Part shown: positions 1-8,781 of the stretch, in pieces
Layout: each line of letters starts with the position of its first letter
Position numbering within the stretch: position 1 is the first letter of the stretch
Source of the DNA: Methanoculleus sp.
GTDB taxonomy: Archaea > Halobacteriota > Methanomicrobia > Methanomicrobiales > Methanoculleaceae
NCBI RefSeq assembly: GCF_020696975.1
Contig: NZ_JAJGBK010000004.1
Coordinates: 1-64,000, forward strand
Length of the DNA stretch: 64,000 nucleotides
Direction: 5' to 3'
Notes under the pieces: generated by a model
Database searches by the model: none
What the model saw: the letters and a program-made list of their open reading frames with translations, nothing else
Told to the model about the DNA's origin: nothing
Position numbers and translations under genes: made by a program

Positions 1-31
1 CCTCCCCCAAAGGCGATACCCCCACGGTCCA
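1..31. repeat. Terminus of a dispersed intergenic repeat
   Basis: The motif GGCGATACCCCCACGGTCCA (12-31), preceded by CTCCCCCAA, matches the end of a repeat that recurs at 12692-12712 (inverted), 12986-13000, 21605-21620, 27261-27276 and 50788-50807. The element continues left of the window. The rest of the gap to 260 shows no gene that I can support. Confidence 0.6.
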
Positions 32-260
32 GCGTATGGGCATTTTTGACAATATCTAACGTTTCCTTACCCCCAGTCCAGCCTACTAGGCTACATCATC
101 GCTTCGATTGACCCAATAACCATAACAATAATCTTAGTTAGCGCTCTCTCACGCTCACCTACCTACGGCACTCACATCTCCGATACATTCCCCTCCGGGT
201 GTCTCCAGACTCTCCCATCTCACTCATCACCCGCCGGAGCGCCGCTCTCCCCCACGCCAC

Positions 261-269
261 CTATAAATA
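261..269 (+). promoter_or_regulatory. TATA-box promoter of the DUF2284 gene
   Basis: CTATAAATA lies about 45 bases before the GTG start at 309, placing transcription initiation near 288-292. A purine-rich GAGGGGGAAG Shine-Dalgarno-like stretch follows at 294-303. Spacing is as expected for an archaeal TBP/TFB promoter. Confidence 0.6.
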
Positions 270-308
270 CCCGGACACGGCAGATACCCTCACCGAGGGG
301 GAAGCACA

Positions 309-955
309 GTGAGAAGCGAACTCGAGGAAGAGATCGGGAAACTCTCCTCCCTCGCGCGGGAGCGCGGTGCGGAGGTGCAGCGGATTGCTACCCACGACGT
401 CGTCGTCGCGGAATGGGTCCGGTTCAAGTGCCGGTTCGGGTGCAAGGGCTACGGGAAGCACATGTCCTGCCCGCCCTATGCCCCCACCGTCGCCGAACCC
501 AACCGGCTGCTCGCCGAGTACAGCACCGCCCTCCTGCTGCGGTTCGAGGGCGTGCCGGGACGCCCCAACCTGAAACCCGACGAAATCCCGCTTGACTTCC
601 ACCCGTTCTTCCGCGACCTCATCCTCTGGGTGAACTCGACGATCCACCTTCTTGAAAAGACGGCCTTCTACGACGATTTCCCGAAGGCGTTCGGGTTCGG
701 GGGATACCCCTGCATCTACTGCGAACACCTGCACTGCGTCGCCGAGGAGCACGAGGGTGTCGTCGACGAGAGCATCCGGAGGCTCTGCTGGCACATGGAC
801 CTCGTCCGGCCGACGATGGAGGGGGCCGGGAACGACGTCTTTTCCACCGCACGGAAGGCCGGGTGGGACCTGCACGTCATCCCTGCCGGAACCTCGAGTA
901 CGGCAAGATCGAGCACGGCAACATCACGTCGGTAGGCCTCGTCCTCATCGAGTGA
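309..955 (+). CDS. DUF2284 metal-binding protein, frameshifted near the 3' end
   Basis: Cys-rich protein of the DUF2284 family; its biochemical role is unknown to me. Visible motifs are the FKCRFGCKGYGKHMSCPPYAP Cys cluster near residues 36-55 and CIYCEHLHC near 137-145, both fit for metal or Fe-S binding. GTG start with an upstream purine-rich Shine-Dalgarno. In frame the protein degenerates after HVIPAG and stops at 935. Reading one base later from 884 gives CRNLEYGKIEHGNITSVGLV and a stop at 953-955, which is a family-like ending. One C therefore seems missing from the CCC run at 881-883. This could be a real lesion or a sequencing error. Confidence 0.75.
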
Positions 956-960
956 TGCCC

Positions 961-2064
961 TCAGTCGTCCCGAAGGCCCTGGATGAACTCCTCAGTCATG
1001 CGGCAGGCATCATCATCCCTGATCTGGACCGGCGGGTGCTTCATGAAGTAGGCGGATGGGGAGGTCAGCACGCCGCCGATGCCCCTATCAAGGGCAAGTC
1101 TGCAGCACCGGATGGCGTCGATGACGATCCCGGCAGAGTTGGGCGAGTCCTCGACGGAGAGGCGGAGGTCAATGTGCATGGGGACGTCCCCAAAGAGGCG
1201 CCCCTCCATCCTGAGGAAACAGACCTTGTTGTCCTTCTGCCAGCAGACGTAATCACTCGGGCCGATATGGATGTCGTCGTCATCGAGCGGCTCTTCAAGA
1301 ACCGACTGCACCGCTTCGGTTTTTGACTCCCGCTTTGAGGCCAGGCGGCTGCGGTTCAGCATGTTCAGAAAGTCCGTGTTGCCGCCGGTATTCAACTGGT
1401 AGGTCCGGTCCAGTCTCACCCCCCGTCGCCGGAAGAGGTCGGCAAGGACCCGGTGGGTGATCGTCGCGCCGAGCTGGGCCTTGACGTCGTCGCCGATGAC
1501 CGGGAGGCCCTTCTCGCGAAACCGCTCCGCCCAGGCGGGCTCGCTTGCAATGAAGACCGGCATGTTGTTGATGAGGCCGACCCCCGCCTCCAGCGCACAC
1601 CCGGCGTAGAACCGTGCGGCCTCCTCGGACCCCACCGGGAGGTAGTTGAGCAGCATCTCGGCACCCGAGTCCTCGAGCACCCGGACGACGTCCTCGCGCG
1701 ACGCCTCCTCCTCGTCGGCAAGCATGAACCTGGACTCCTCCCGATATCCCTGCATATGCTCGGGAAAGCCATCCAGCACCCGCCCCATCCGGACGGTCAC
1801 CCCGGTCCGGGGCATATTGGGACAGAAGACCGTGGTGCAGTTTGGCGGGGAGAGTATGGCCTCTGAGACATCCTTCCCGACCTTCCTTGCATCGATATCG
1901 AACGCTGCGGCCACTTCAATATCAGACGGCAGGTAGCCGCCGAGGTCCCAGTGCATCAGTCCGGTCGCATCCTTCTCGCTTCTTCCCCGGTAGTACTCGA
2001 CTCCCTGGAGCAGCGAACTGGCACAGTTTCCGACACCAACAATTGCAATCCTGATCGAGTCCAC
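961..2064 (-). CDS. ino1: Myo-inositol-1-phosphate synthase
   Basis: Converts glucose 6-phosphate to L-myo-inositol 1-phosphate with NAD, the first step towards archaetidylinositol lipids and inositol-derived solutes. The N-terminal Rossmann motif IRIAIVGVGNCASSL, the central LPVGSEEA and QLNTGGNTDFLNML blocks and KAQLGATITHR (the Lys-containing active-site region) identify the archaeal INO1 family. About 367 residues. The GTG at 2064 is chosen because GGGAGG lies five bases upstream and the product then begins just before the Rossmann strand; the open frame extends to 2118. It ends five bases from the convergent DUF2284 gene. Confidence 0.93.
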   Translation of the reverse strand: MDSIRIAIVGVGNCASSLLQGVEYYRGRSEKDATGLMHWDLGGYLPSDIEVAAAFDIDARKVGKDVSEAILSPPNCTTVFCPNMPRTGVTVRMGRVLDGFPEHMQGYREESRFMLADEEEASREDVVRVLEDSGAEMLLNYLPVGSEEAARFYAGCALEAGVGLINNMPVFIASEPAWAERFREKGLPVIGDDVKAQLGATITHRVLADLFRRRGVRLDRTYQLNTGGNTDFLNMLNRSRLASKRESKTEAVQSVLEEPLDDDDIHIGPSDYVCWQKDNKVCFLRMEGRLFGDVPMHIDLRLSVEDSPNSAGIVIDAIRCCRLALDRGIGGVLTSPSAYFMKHPPVQIRDDDACRMTEEFIQGLRDD

Positions 2065-2142
2065 GACAGCCTCCCAATAGATTCGGTATACCACCTGACG
2101 CACCATCAGGGAAGACACAACTGTGGAGGCAGTTGCGTTTTC

Positions 2143-2170
2143 GACTATAATGCCGAGCGGGAAATATAAG
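2143..2170. promoter_or_regulatory. Divergent promoter region of ino1 and fae
   Basis: AAATATAAGG (2162-2171) reads as a TATA box on the plus strand and as CCTTATATTT on the minus strand; a second candidate, TATAAT, sits at 2149-2154. This is the only AT-rich core between the two divergent genes. It would give a leader of about 75 bases for ino1 and about 160 bases for fae. Confidence 0.45.
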
Positions 2171-2355
2171 GGTATGCTTTGAGAAGCGCCGGGGGTTCAT
2201 GTGCCAGGCTGCCGGAGAAGACCATGATGATGCAGGCATCCCACCTGCCCCCCGGGGCCCGCGTGAGTTCTCCACAGGAGAAGAGGGACCGGCCACAACC
2301 ATTTTCCTCTCCACATCCCACATCAGCACCGTCCAGATTCAGGAGGTCAGAGACC

Positions 2356-2859
2356 ATGGTCAATGTTGAACATGCACTCATCGGGGAAGCACTCGTCGGC
2401 GAAGGGCCGGAGGTTGCCCACATCGATCTTGTCATCGAGAAGAAGGGGGGCAGCGTGGAGCAGGCCTTCGTCACGGCGCTCTCCTTGCCTGCACGGGGCT
2501 ACATGCCGCTCCTTGCCGTCCTCACCCCGAACCTCCCCGCACGGCCCGCGACGCTGATGGTCAATAAGATCACCATCAAAACCGCAAACCAGGCGCTCCT
2601 GATATTCGGCCCCGCACAGGCCGCCGTCGCGAAGGCGGTGATTGACAGCGTCGCGGAAGGTATCATACCGGAAGTGGAGGCCGACGGCCTGCTGATCATC
2701 GCCTCGGTCTTCATCGGGTGGGACGCGGCGGACAGGAAGAAGATCTACGACTGGAACTACGAGGCGACGAAGACCGCCATCCGCCGGGCGATGACGGGCG
2801 AGCCGACGATGAGCGAGGTGCTCGCTCAAAAGGACACGGCGAAGCATCCCTTCGCGTGA
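2356..2859 (+). CDS. fae: Formaldehyde-activating enzyme (Fae)
   Basis: Condenses formaldehyde with tetrahydromethanopterin to methylene-H4MPT, linking free formaldehyde (for example from the ribulose-monophosphate route) to the methanogenic C1 carrier. The protein (167 aa) has the usual length for stand-alone Fae. EALVGEGPEVAHIDLVI carries the catalytic His (H22 here), followed by LTPNLPARPATLMVNKITI, FGPAQAAVAKAV and YNYEATK-like WNYEATKTAI. ATG 2356 is chosen because AGGAGGT stands at 2341-2347 and the family begins here. No Hps domain is fused. Transcribed divergently from ino1. Confidence 0.95.
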   Translation: MVNVEHALIGEALVGEGPEVAHIDLVIEKKGGSVEQAFVTALSLPARGYMPLLAVLTPNLPARPATLMVNKITIKTANQALLIFGPAQAAVAKAVIDSVAEGIIPEVEADGLLIIASVFIGWDAADRKKIYDWNYEATKTAIRRAMTGEPTMSEVLAQKDTAKHPFA

Positions 2860-2938
2860 TGCGGCGGGGAGGCCCCCGTTACGCCAGCAGGAGGAGGAGG
2901 CATAACCGTACGCGCCAGGGACGAAGGATACAACACAG

Positions 2939-2951
2939 TTTTTCCATTTTT
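2939..2951 (+). terminator. T-rich terminator downstream of fae
   Basis: Two T-runs (TTTTT CCA TTTTT) about 80 bases after the fae stop match an archaeal oligo-T termination signal. The remaining 2860-3092 gap holds no gene I can support. Confidence 0.45.
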
Positions 2952-3092
2952 AGAAGGATTCCTCTTTGAGCACGTTGGGGATCACGCCGCCAGCCTGTCG
3001 CCAGGTGCATGCCCGTCATGACGGTGGCGGCAAGGAGCGGTAAGGCGATGACCAGGACCATCGGCACCTTCACGAGCAGGAGGGAATAAGCG

Positions 3093-4490
3093 TTACCCTT
3101 GAGCCCAGCGAAGAGCTCTGCGGATAAGGTTCAGAGCGTTTGCGAGATACATCTCTTTTACCTCGAGCCGCCGCAGGAGCATGGCCTCCTCAGAGAGGAA
3201 GAGGCTTTTTAAGTGACGGATATCCGTCTTCGGGGAGTAATAGAGATAGACCGGGATGCCTGCGAGGACGACCAGGGCCCCCGCAACTTTATCGAAGGTT
3301 GTGGTTGAGAAGAGGAGAAAGAGGCAGATCGCGATCCCTGCGAGGGGGAGAATGTGCTGGCCGCGGAGGTTGGTAGCGCGGTCGCTGCGGAGAACGATGA
3401 GGGAAAAACAGGTAAGCAGGAACGAGAGCGCGAGGTTGAGGACAGCGAACGATATCAGCCCGGACAGGTTCCCGATGTTGGAGAGGACGAACGCAAGCAC
3501 CCCCTGGACGATGAGGACCACGTACGGCGTTCCGTAGCGCGGGTGAACCTTCGCAAACGCACGAGGGAAGAGGCCGTCAATCGCCATCGCATATGCGAGC
3601 CGTGCGCTGCCGAGCATCCCCGACTCGTCTGACCCCGCGACCGAAAAGAGAGCGCCGACCGTCATGATGAGCGCTCCTATCGACCCGAAGAGGATGGTGC
3701 CGGCCGTGACGAGCGGCACGGTGCTCTGTTCGAGTATGGTCCAGTTGACGAGCCCGAAGAGCACGAAGTTCGTCGAGAGGTAAAAGAGAGCGACAATCAG
3801 TATCCCGCTGGTGATGGCGCGGGGGATGGCCTTCTGCGGGTCCTGCACCTCGCCGGCCGGGAGCGTCCCCATCTCGAACCCGGCATAAGCCCAGAAGATC
3901 AAAACCAGAGCATGGGAGATGTTCTCGAGTCCGAGCGGGAGCAGCGGGGTGTAGTTCCCGATGAACATCTCCGGCCGGAGGATGAAGACACCGAACCCCG
4001 CTATGATCAGGAGGAGCAGGGGGAAGAGTTTGATGAGCGTCAGGACGTCGTTCAGTCTCCCTGCGGCCCGGACGCCGACGATGTTGACGAGCGTCAGGGA
4101 GACGACGAAGGCTGCTCTCACGGTGACTCCTGCAGCCGGAGTGAGGGGGACGAGCGTCTGGAGATAGTTCGTAAATGCGATTGCAAAGACCGGAAGTGCG
4201 AGGAGTTCCGCGACCCACATGCTCCAGCCGGCAAGAAAACCGTAAAAATCATCGAACGCCTCCGAAACGTAGGCGAACGGCCCGCCAACCCGGGGGACGT
4301 AGTAACTGCAGTAGGCAAAGACCATTGCGATGGTTACGGCAAAGAGGCCGGCCACCACCCAGAGAACGATCGAGAACGGGCCGACCAGGCCGGCCGTGAG
4401 TGCCGAGGCTATGTAGATATCAGCACCGACGATCGCCCCGACAATGATGCTGGTCAGGTCAAACTGCGAGAGCCCCCGCTGTAGTCCCAT
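3093..4490 (-). CDS. APC-superfamily amino acid permease
   Basis: Integral membrane secondary transporter of 465 aa with about twelve hydrophobic segments. The N-terminal unwound-helix motif SIIVGAIVGADIYIASA is the substrate-binding signature of the APC family, followed by PRVGGPFAYVSEAF in TM3. The conserved glycine-rich pattern fits amino acid or polyamine transport, but the substrate cannot be read from sequence. No Shine-Dalgarno precedes the ATG. A TATA-like ATAAATATT lies about 34 bases upstream, so the mRNA is probably leaderless or nearly so. Single gene, not clearly in an operon. Confidence 0.88.
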   Translation of the reverse strand: MGLQRGLSQFDLTSIIVGAIVGADIYIASALTAGLVGPFSIVLWVVAGLFAVTIAMVFAYCSYYVPRVGGPFAYVSEAFDDFYGFLAGWSMWVAELLALPVFAIAFTNYLQTLVPLTPAAGVTVRAAFVVSLTLVNIVGVRAAGRLNDVLTLIKLFPLLLLIIAGFGVFILRPEMFIGNYTPLLPLGLENISHALVLIFWAYAGFEMGTLPAGEVQDPQKAIPRAITSGILIVALFYLSTNFVLFGLVNWTILEQSTVPLVTAGTILFGSIGALIMTVGALFSVAGSDESGMLGSARLAYAMAIDGLFPRAFAKVHPRYGTPYVVLIVQGVLAFVLSNIGNLSGLISFAVLNLALSFLLTCFSLIVLRSDRATNLRGQHILPLAGIAICLFLLFSTTTFDKVAGALVVLAGIPVYLYYSPKTDIRHLKSLFLSEEAMLLRRLEVKEMYLANALNLIRRALRWAQG

Positions 4491-4519
4491 CGTAGCAGGG
4501 GGAGGAGGCAGTAGCGGGG

Positions 4520-4528
4520 ATAAATATT
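4520..4528 (-). promoter_or_regulatory. TATA box of the APC permease
   Basis: AATATTTAT on the minus strand, centred about 34 bases before the permease ATG. The distance predicts a leader of ten bases or less, in line with the missing Shine-Dalgarno. Confidence 0.5.
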
Positions 4529-4701
4529 CCGCGTCAATCTATTGGGGGCATATCGCCGGGTATTGACGCCGGATGCTCATGAAGGCGGAGCAGCACCCCG
4601 ATCCCCTCTAGCGGGGAAATGCTGGCGCTTCCCGTGAAACAGCGGGTAAATTCATGCAGGTCTGCTGAATGGGTGAAAAACTCAAAGAAGAAGTATTCCA
4701 G

Positions 4702-4773
4702 TGCGCCGACCGGGACTCGAACCCGGGTTTAGGCGTTGGCAACGCCTAGTGATAACCACTACACTATCGGCGC
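4702..4773 (-). tRNA. tRNA-Gly (anticodon GCC)
   Basis: On the minus strand a complete cloverleaf can be drawn. The acceptor stem is GCGCCGA / TCGGCGC, the anticodon stem AGGCG / CGCCT encloses the loop TTGCCAA (anticodon GCC), and the T-arm is CCCGGGTTCGAGTCCCGG. The discriminator is A and CCA is not encoded. A TATA-like TTTATTAA about 50 bases upstream could be its promoter. It decodes GGC and GGU glycine codons. Confidence 0.95.
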
Positions 4774-4945
4774 ACGCGTGTGCTCTCGCACCTGTGTGCC
4801 TTACAACATGGCACTCGCTGGTTAATAAACCTATTGGAGCCAGCCAGGGTTCAGGTAGTGCCGTCCCTGGTGGTTCCCCGCAACCGGGCTGGATTCAAGC
4901 GCTGTGCATCATTTTTGAGGTGGCGACCGCGCATCCACCGCGCGC

Positions 4946-5638
4946 TTACTGCCGCCCGTGGCGAAGTGCGGCTGTAATGTTCCGGTTTGCCAGTATCCAG
5001 AGCCCTGGAGTCAGGATCAGGATGAAGACGACCATGGTGTATGCGAAGACCTCGGCAGTCATGAGCAGGAAGTTGAAGACGCCGTGCAGGACCATGCCGA
5101 GGACAAGCCCCTCGAGCACGATCCGGGAGCGCCGTTCGGGGGCCGAGAACTTGGCCCGGCCAAGAGCGTATCCCCAGGCGCTGGCAAAAAGCGCGTGCCC
5201 GGGGACCGAGAAGATCGCCCGGACAGCGATTGTGCCGAGGGCCAGCTCCGGCGACGTCACGTAGGCCGCAAAGACGTAGAGGACATTCTCAAGCGAGGCG
5301 AGCCCGAGGGCGGCGGCGGCGGCGTAGACGATGCCGTCCATCGGTTCGTCGAACTCCCTGTCCCGGTAGGCGAACCGGCGCACGACCGCAAACTTGCCGT
5401 ACTCCTCGACAATGGGCGCGACAACTGCGCCCATGATCAGGGGAGACACGATGAAGAGGCCGAAGAACCCCTCGACAAAAGCCACGGGAAACGTGACGAG
5501 GACGCCGAGGAGGAAGATCTTCACGATCAGGGCCGCCGGCTCAGGTTCATATCTATCTCTGCGGTAGAAATACCACGCCCAGAAGATCCCCGGCCCCAGC
5601 GCCAGGGCAAGGATCACCAGCGGCTCGATATCGACCAT
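4946..5638 (-). CDS. PrsW-family intramembrane metalloprotease
   Basis: Polytopic membrane protein (230 aa) with seven or more hydrophobic helices. Signature elements of the PrsW/CPBP-like glutamic metalloprotease family are present: VAPIVEEYGKFAVV (E78-E79 with K82), a SLENVLY segment, FSVPGHALFASAWG (H148) and GMVLHGVFNF (H185). Bacterial PrsW cleaves anti-sigma factors; archaeal substrates are unknown. It lies near another multi-spanning membrane protein on the same strand, separated by about 160 non-coding bases, so operon membership is possible but not shown. Confidence 0.85.
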   Translation of the reverse strand: MVDIEPLVILALALGPGIFWAWYFYRRDRYEPEPAALIVKIFLLGVLVTFPVAFVEGFFGLFIVSPLIMGAVVAPIVEEYGKFAVVRRFAYRDREFDEPMDGIVYAAAAALGLASLENVLYVFAAYVTSPELALGTIAVRAIFSVPGHALFASAWGYALGRAKFSAPERRSRIVLEGLVLGMVLHGVFNFLLMTAEVFAYTMVVFILILTPGLWILANRNITAALRHGRQ

Positions 5639-5801
5639 GCTGATCGGGATCCATGGTTTCAGAGAGGAAGAGTCTTTCCGTCAGATAGGCCGGGCCGGCG
5701 AAGCGATTCCCGGTCTTGCCCGGAATTGGGGAGCCGTGACCGGGGAAAGCCGCGCATTGGGCACGGGGTTCCCGATCGGGGCACCCTTCTTCAAAAAGAG
5801 G

Positions 5802-6737
5802 TTATTCGGGGAGGAGATGATACTCCGGGGCGAGCCCTTCGAGCACCAGCAGCCCGTAGTATCGGAAGAACGTGACGAACGGAACCGCGATCAGGAGCGC
5901 GACAGGGATGGCGATGATGAGGTAGGGTATGAGGAGGACGAGGAGCAGCACGTAGTTGGCCATGAGCGCGGCAAGGAGCACGATCCCGATGAGGACAAAG
6001 GGTATTGCGATGACCAGCAGGGCAAGGACGACCAGAACCGCCTGCACAATCCCGGCGACGAGGCCCAGAATGAGCCGGGTGACGACGTAGACGACAGACT
6101 GCCAGATGTTTGCCGATATTGTCTCGATAAGCCGCTGCCAGCCCTCGATGACGCCGCAGTCCTCATGGATCATGATCGGGACGACGAAGTCGTTGGTCAG
6201 GAGGAAGACAATCCCGAAGAGGAGGGCTGCGACCAGGACGAACGGGATGAACACCAGGATGAGTGCAGCACCGCCGACACCCGACCCGCCGAGTCCGACG
6301 AGCATGATGATAAGCGCCACCATGGCGAGGATCAGGACCAGCGTGAGGGCGACCTGGAAGACGAAGAGCCGCACCCCTTTTCCGAGCCGTTTTCCAAAGA
6401 ACGGTCTGATATGGATGTCATCCTTTCGAAGCATATCGACGAAGACGAACTGCATCACCGTGCCGATGATCCACCAGATGATAGCGATCGCAAGCACGAC
6501 AATGAAGAGCGCCACAATGAGCGGCGCAATAGCGGGGAGGGACTCCATAACACCAGGCGGGAGGTCACCATCTCCAAAGTTATATCCAGAGGTGCTCGGG
6601 AAGCTTATGCCCCCTCCTACAAAGAGCGCGATCACCGCCAGGCGGAGCCAGACACCCCACCTGATCGGCCAGAGCAGACTTTTCGTGCGCTGGAGGGCGC
6701 CTTCGAGCCTGCTGAATGCATACATCTCATCAGCCAT
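5802..6737 (-). CDS. Multi-pass membrane protein of unknown function
   Basis: About 311 aa. A short cytosolic N-terminus (MADEMYAFSRLEGALQRTKS) precedes six or more very long hydrophobic segments rich in Ile, Val, Leu and Ala, with a conserved-looking loop DMLRKDDIHIRPFFGKRLGKG and a second loop ending HEDCGVIEGWQRL. The pattern resembles DUF4013/DUF7544-type archaeal membrane proteins, but I cannot assign a function. ATG 6737 is preferred over the open frame at 6818 because the protein then starts at a typical N-terminus and GTGAG lies about nine bases upstream. Confidence 0.7.
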   Translation of the reverse strand: MADEMYAFSRLEGALQRTKSLLWPIRWGVWLRLAVIALFVGGGISFPSTSGYNFGDGDLPPGVMESLPAIAPLIVALFIVVLAIAIIWWIIGTVMQFVFVDMLRKDDIHIRPFFGKRLGKGVRLFVFQVALTLVLILAMVALIIMLVGLGGSGVGGAALILVFIPFVLVAALLFGIVFLLTNDFVVPIMIHEDCGVIEGWQRLIETISANIWQSVVYVVTRLILGLVAGIVQAVLVVLALLVIAIPFVLIGIVLLAALMANYVLLLVLLIPYLIIAIPVALLIAVPFVTFFRYYGLLVLEGLAPEYHLLPE

Positions 6738-6890
6738 ATTTCTCACGAAGAAAAGGATCTTCCTGCCATTAAAACCTTCTTTTGATAAACAGGGTGCAGC
6801 AATCCGGATCCCGGGCATATACCAACGGGTGCCGGGGAAATTGGATTTTTCAACACCTTAATCTATTCCGTTCACCACACTATAGAACGA

Positions 6891-7517
6891 ATGATCCCTC
6901 TCATGCTTGACCTGACGGGCAGGAGGGTGCTCATCTTCGGGGGAGGCGACATCGGTGCCCGGAAGGCCGCGTATTTCGAGCATGAGGCGGAGGTGACGGT
7001 GGTCAGCCGTGCGTTCTCGCCGCACCTTGACGGTCTCGTGATAGAGCGGCAGGAGGCCGACCTCTCGTCCCTCACGGATGGGGCGCTCCGGGACCTCCTC
7101 GAGGGTGCGTTCCTTGCGGTAGCCGCGACCCCGGACCCGGGGCTCAACAACCGCATCGGGAGGCTGTGCGCCGGGGCGGGGGTCCTCTTCAACAACGCCG
7201 CCGGGGAGCCAGGGGATGTAATCATCCCTTCGGTCGTCCGGGGCAGCCGCTACCTGGTCGCGATCAGCACCCGCGGAAAGAGCCCTGCCGTCGCCCGCTA
7301 CCTTCGCATGAGGCTTGAAACGGAGTACGCGGATCTCGACCGGATGATCGACCTGCAGGACGAGGTGCGCTCGATGCTTAAAGAAACCGAACCGGTGCAG
7401 GCCGAGCGGTCCCGCATCCTCTGGAGTATCCTCTCGGACGACGAGATCTGGGGAGCGCTTGCCGCCGACTACGACCGGGCGCGCGAACTGGCAATCAAGA
7501 GGTACCTGCATGCCTGA
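6891..7517 (+). CDS. Precorrin-2 dehydrogenase / sirohydrochlorin ferrochelatase-like protein
   Basis: Met8/CysG N-domain-type enzyme, 208 aa, that oxidises precorrin-2 to sirohydrochlorin, the branch intermediate for siroheme, F430 and cobamides. IPLMLDLTGRRVLIFGGGDIGARKAAYF is the NAD-binding Rossmann start, and LFNNAAGEPGDVIIPS and ISTRGKSPAVARYLR are family hallmarks. First gene of a six-gene operon in which every junction overlaps. A TATA-like CTTAATCTA lies about 29 bases before the ATG, so the operon mRNA is probably nearly leaderless. Whether this protein also chelates metal cannot be told from sequence. Confidence 0.92.
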   Translation: MIPLMLDLTGRRVLIFGGGDIGARKAAYFEHEAEVTVVSRAFSPHLDGLVIERQEADLSSLTDGALRDLLEGAFLAVAATPDPGLNNRIGRLCAGAGVLFNNAAGEPGDVIIPSVVRGSRYLVAISTRGKSPAVARYLRMRLETEYADLDRMIDLQDEVRSMLKETEPVQAERSRILWSILSDDEIWGALAADYDRARELAIKRYLHA

Positions 7518-8781
7518 ACCGCTCACGACACCGCTCGCGCTCGCGGGCATCAGCCACCACACCGCAGACATCGCCACGCTCGAGGCGTTCCGGTTCCCCG
7601 ACGAGGCGGCATTCCTCCACGATGCGCGGGAGCGGTTCCGGGGCGCCCTCCTGCTCCAGACCTGCAACCGGGTCGAGATCCTGGTGCAGGGCGACGCGCG
7701 GAGCCTTGAAGGGTTCCTGCAGGAGCAGGGCAGGAGCGGCTTTGTGGTTCTCGAGGGCGAGGCCGTGCCCCGCCATCTCCTGGAACTGGCCGCCGGCATC
7801 GACTCCCTGGTCGTCGGCGAAGACCAGATCCTCGGGCAGCTCAAACGGGCGTTCGCGGCCGCAGAGGAGGCGGGGACCGCGAGCAGTCTCATCGGGCTCT
7901 GTGTCAACAAGGCGGTGCACGTGGGGGTCAGGGTCCGGCGCCAGACGCGGATCAACCAAGGAGCGGTCTCGATCGGTTCTGCCGCCGTGACGCTTGCGGA
8001 GAAACTCCTCGGCACCCTCCGCGACCGGCACATCCTGGTCGTCGGGAGCGGGGAGATAGGGGTGCTCGTGGCGCAGGCACTCTCGGCGAAAGGCCTCACG
8101 GCCATCTACGTCGCGAACAGGACCTATGACAGAGCGGTGATGCTTGCGGATAAGATCGGCGGGCGGGCGGTCAACTTCAAGGACCTCTACCGCTATGTCG
8201 CACTCTCCGATGTCGTCATCTCCTGCACCGCCGCGCCGCACCCGGTCATCCGGACCGAAGACCTCCGGGGGGTGATGGAGGAGCGACTCTGGCCGCTCGA
8301 CACCCATCCCCGTCACCTGGTCCTCATCGACATCGCCCAGCCCCGTGACGTCGAGGAAGGGGTGCGGTCGATCGAGGGCGTACACCTCTTCACGATCGAC
8401 GACCTCCGGAGCATCAACGACGCCGCCATGGACTCCCGGAGGGGCGAGGCTGACCGGGCACGGGAGATCATCGACGAGGAGGTCGGCCACTTCATCCGGC
8501 TCCTCCGGCGGACGGCAGCCGACGAGACGCTCGCCCTCCTCTACACCTGGGCTGAGTCAATCCGGGTGCGTGAACGTGACCGGGCGCTTGCCCGCCTTGG
8601 GGAGAAGGACGGCAGGACGGCTGAGGTCATCGATGACCTCTGCCGGGCGCTCACGAAGAAACTCCTCTCGGATGCAACCGCATCCATCCGGACGAGCGCG
8701 GAGCGCGGCGATATAGCAGCAGCAGAAGCCCTGATGAGGGCAATTACCCGTGGAGAACCATGTTTCCAGAACGAAGAATGA
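7510..8781 (+). CDS. hemA: Glutamyl-tRNA reductase
   Basis: Reduces glutamyl-tRNA(Glu) to glutamate-1-semialdehyde with NADPH, the first committed step of C5-pathway tetrapyrrole synthesis. The catalytic Cys is in LLQTCNRVEIL, and SLVVGEDQILGQLKRAF, the NADPH motif VVGSGEIGVLVAQAL and DIAQPRDVEEGV follow in the expected order. About 423 aa. The ATG at 7510 overlaps the previous stop by eight bases, implying translational coupling. The C-terminal dimerisation region (RERDRALARL...) is intact. Confidence 0.97.
   Translation: MPEPLTTPLALAGISHHTADIATLEAFRFPDEAAFLHDARERFRGALLLQTCNRVEILVQGDARSLEGFLQEQGRSGFVVLEGEAVPRHLLELAAGIDSLVVGEDQILGQLKRAFAAAEEAGTASSLIGLCVNKAVHVGVRVRRQTRINQGAVSIGSAAVTLAEKLLGTLRDRHILVVGSGEIGVLVAQALSAKGLTAIYVANRTYDRAVMLADKIGGRAVNFKDLYRYVALSDVVISCTAAPHPVIRTEDLRGVMEERLWPLDTHPRHLVLIDIAQPRDVEEGVRSIEGVHLFTIDDLRSINDAAMDSRRGEADRAREIIDEEVGHFIRLLRRTAADETLALLYTWAESIRVRERDRALARLGEKDGRTAEVIDDLCRALTKKLLSDATASIRTSAERGDIAAAEALMRAITRGEPCFQNEE

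Noticed and set aside
2879-3073. 64-aa minus-strand frame with a hydrophobic N-terminus (MKVPMVLVIALPLLAATVMTG)
   Set aside because: No Shine-Dalgarno or promoter, an ill-matched Arg/Cys/Leu-rich C-terminus, and overlap with the fae terminator. It may be a remnant, but I cannot support a gene.
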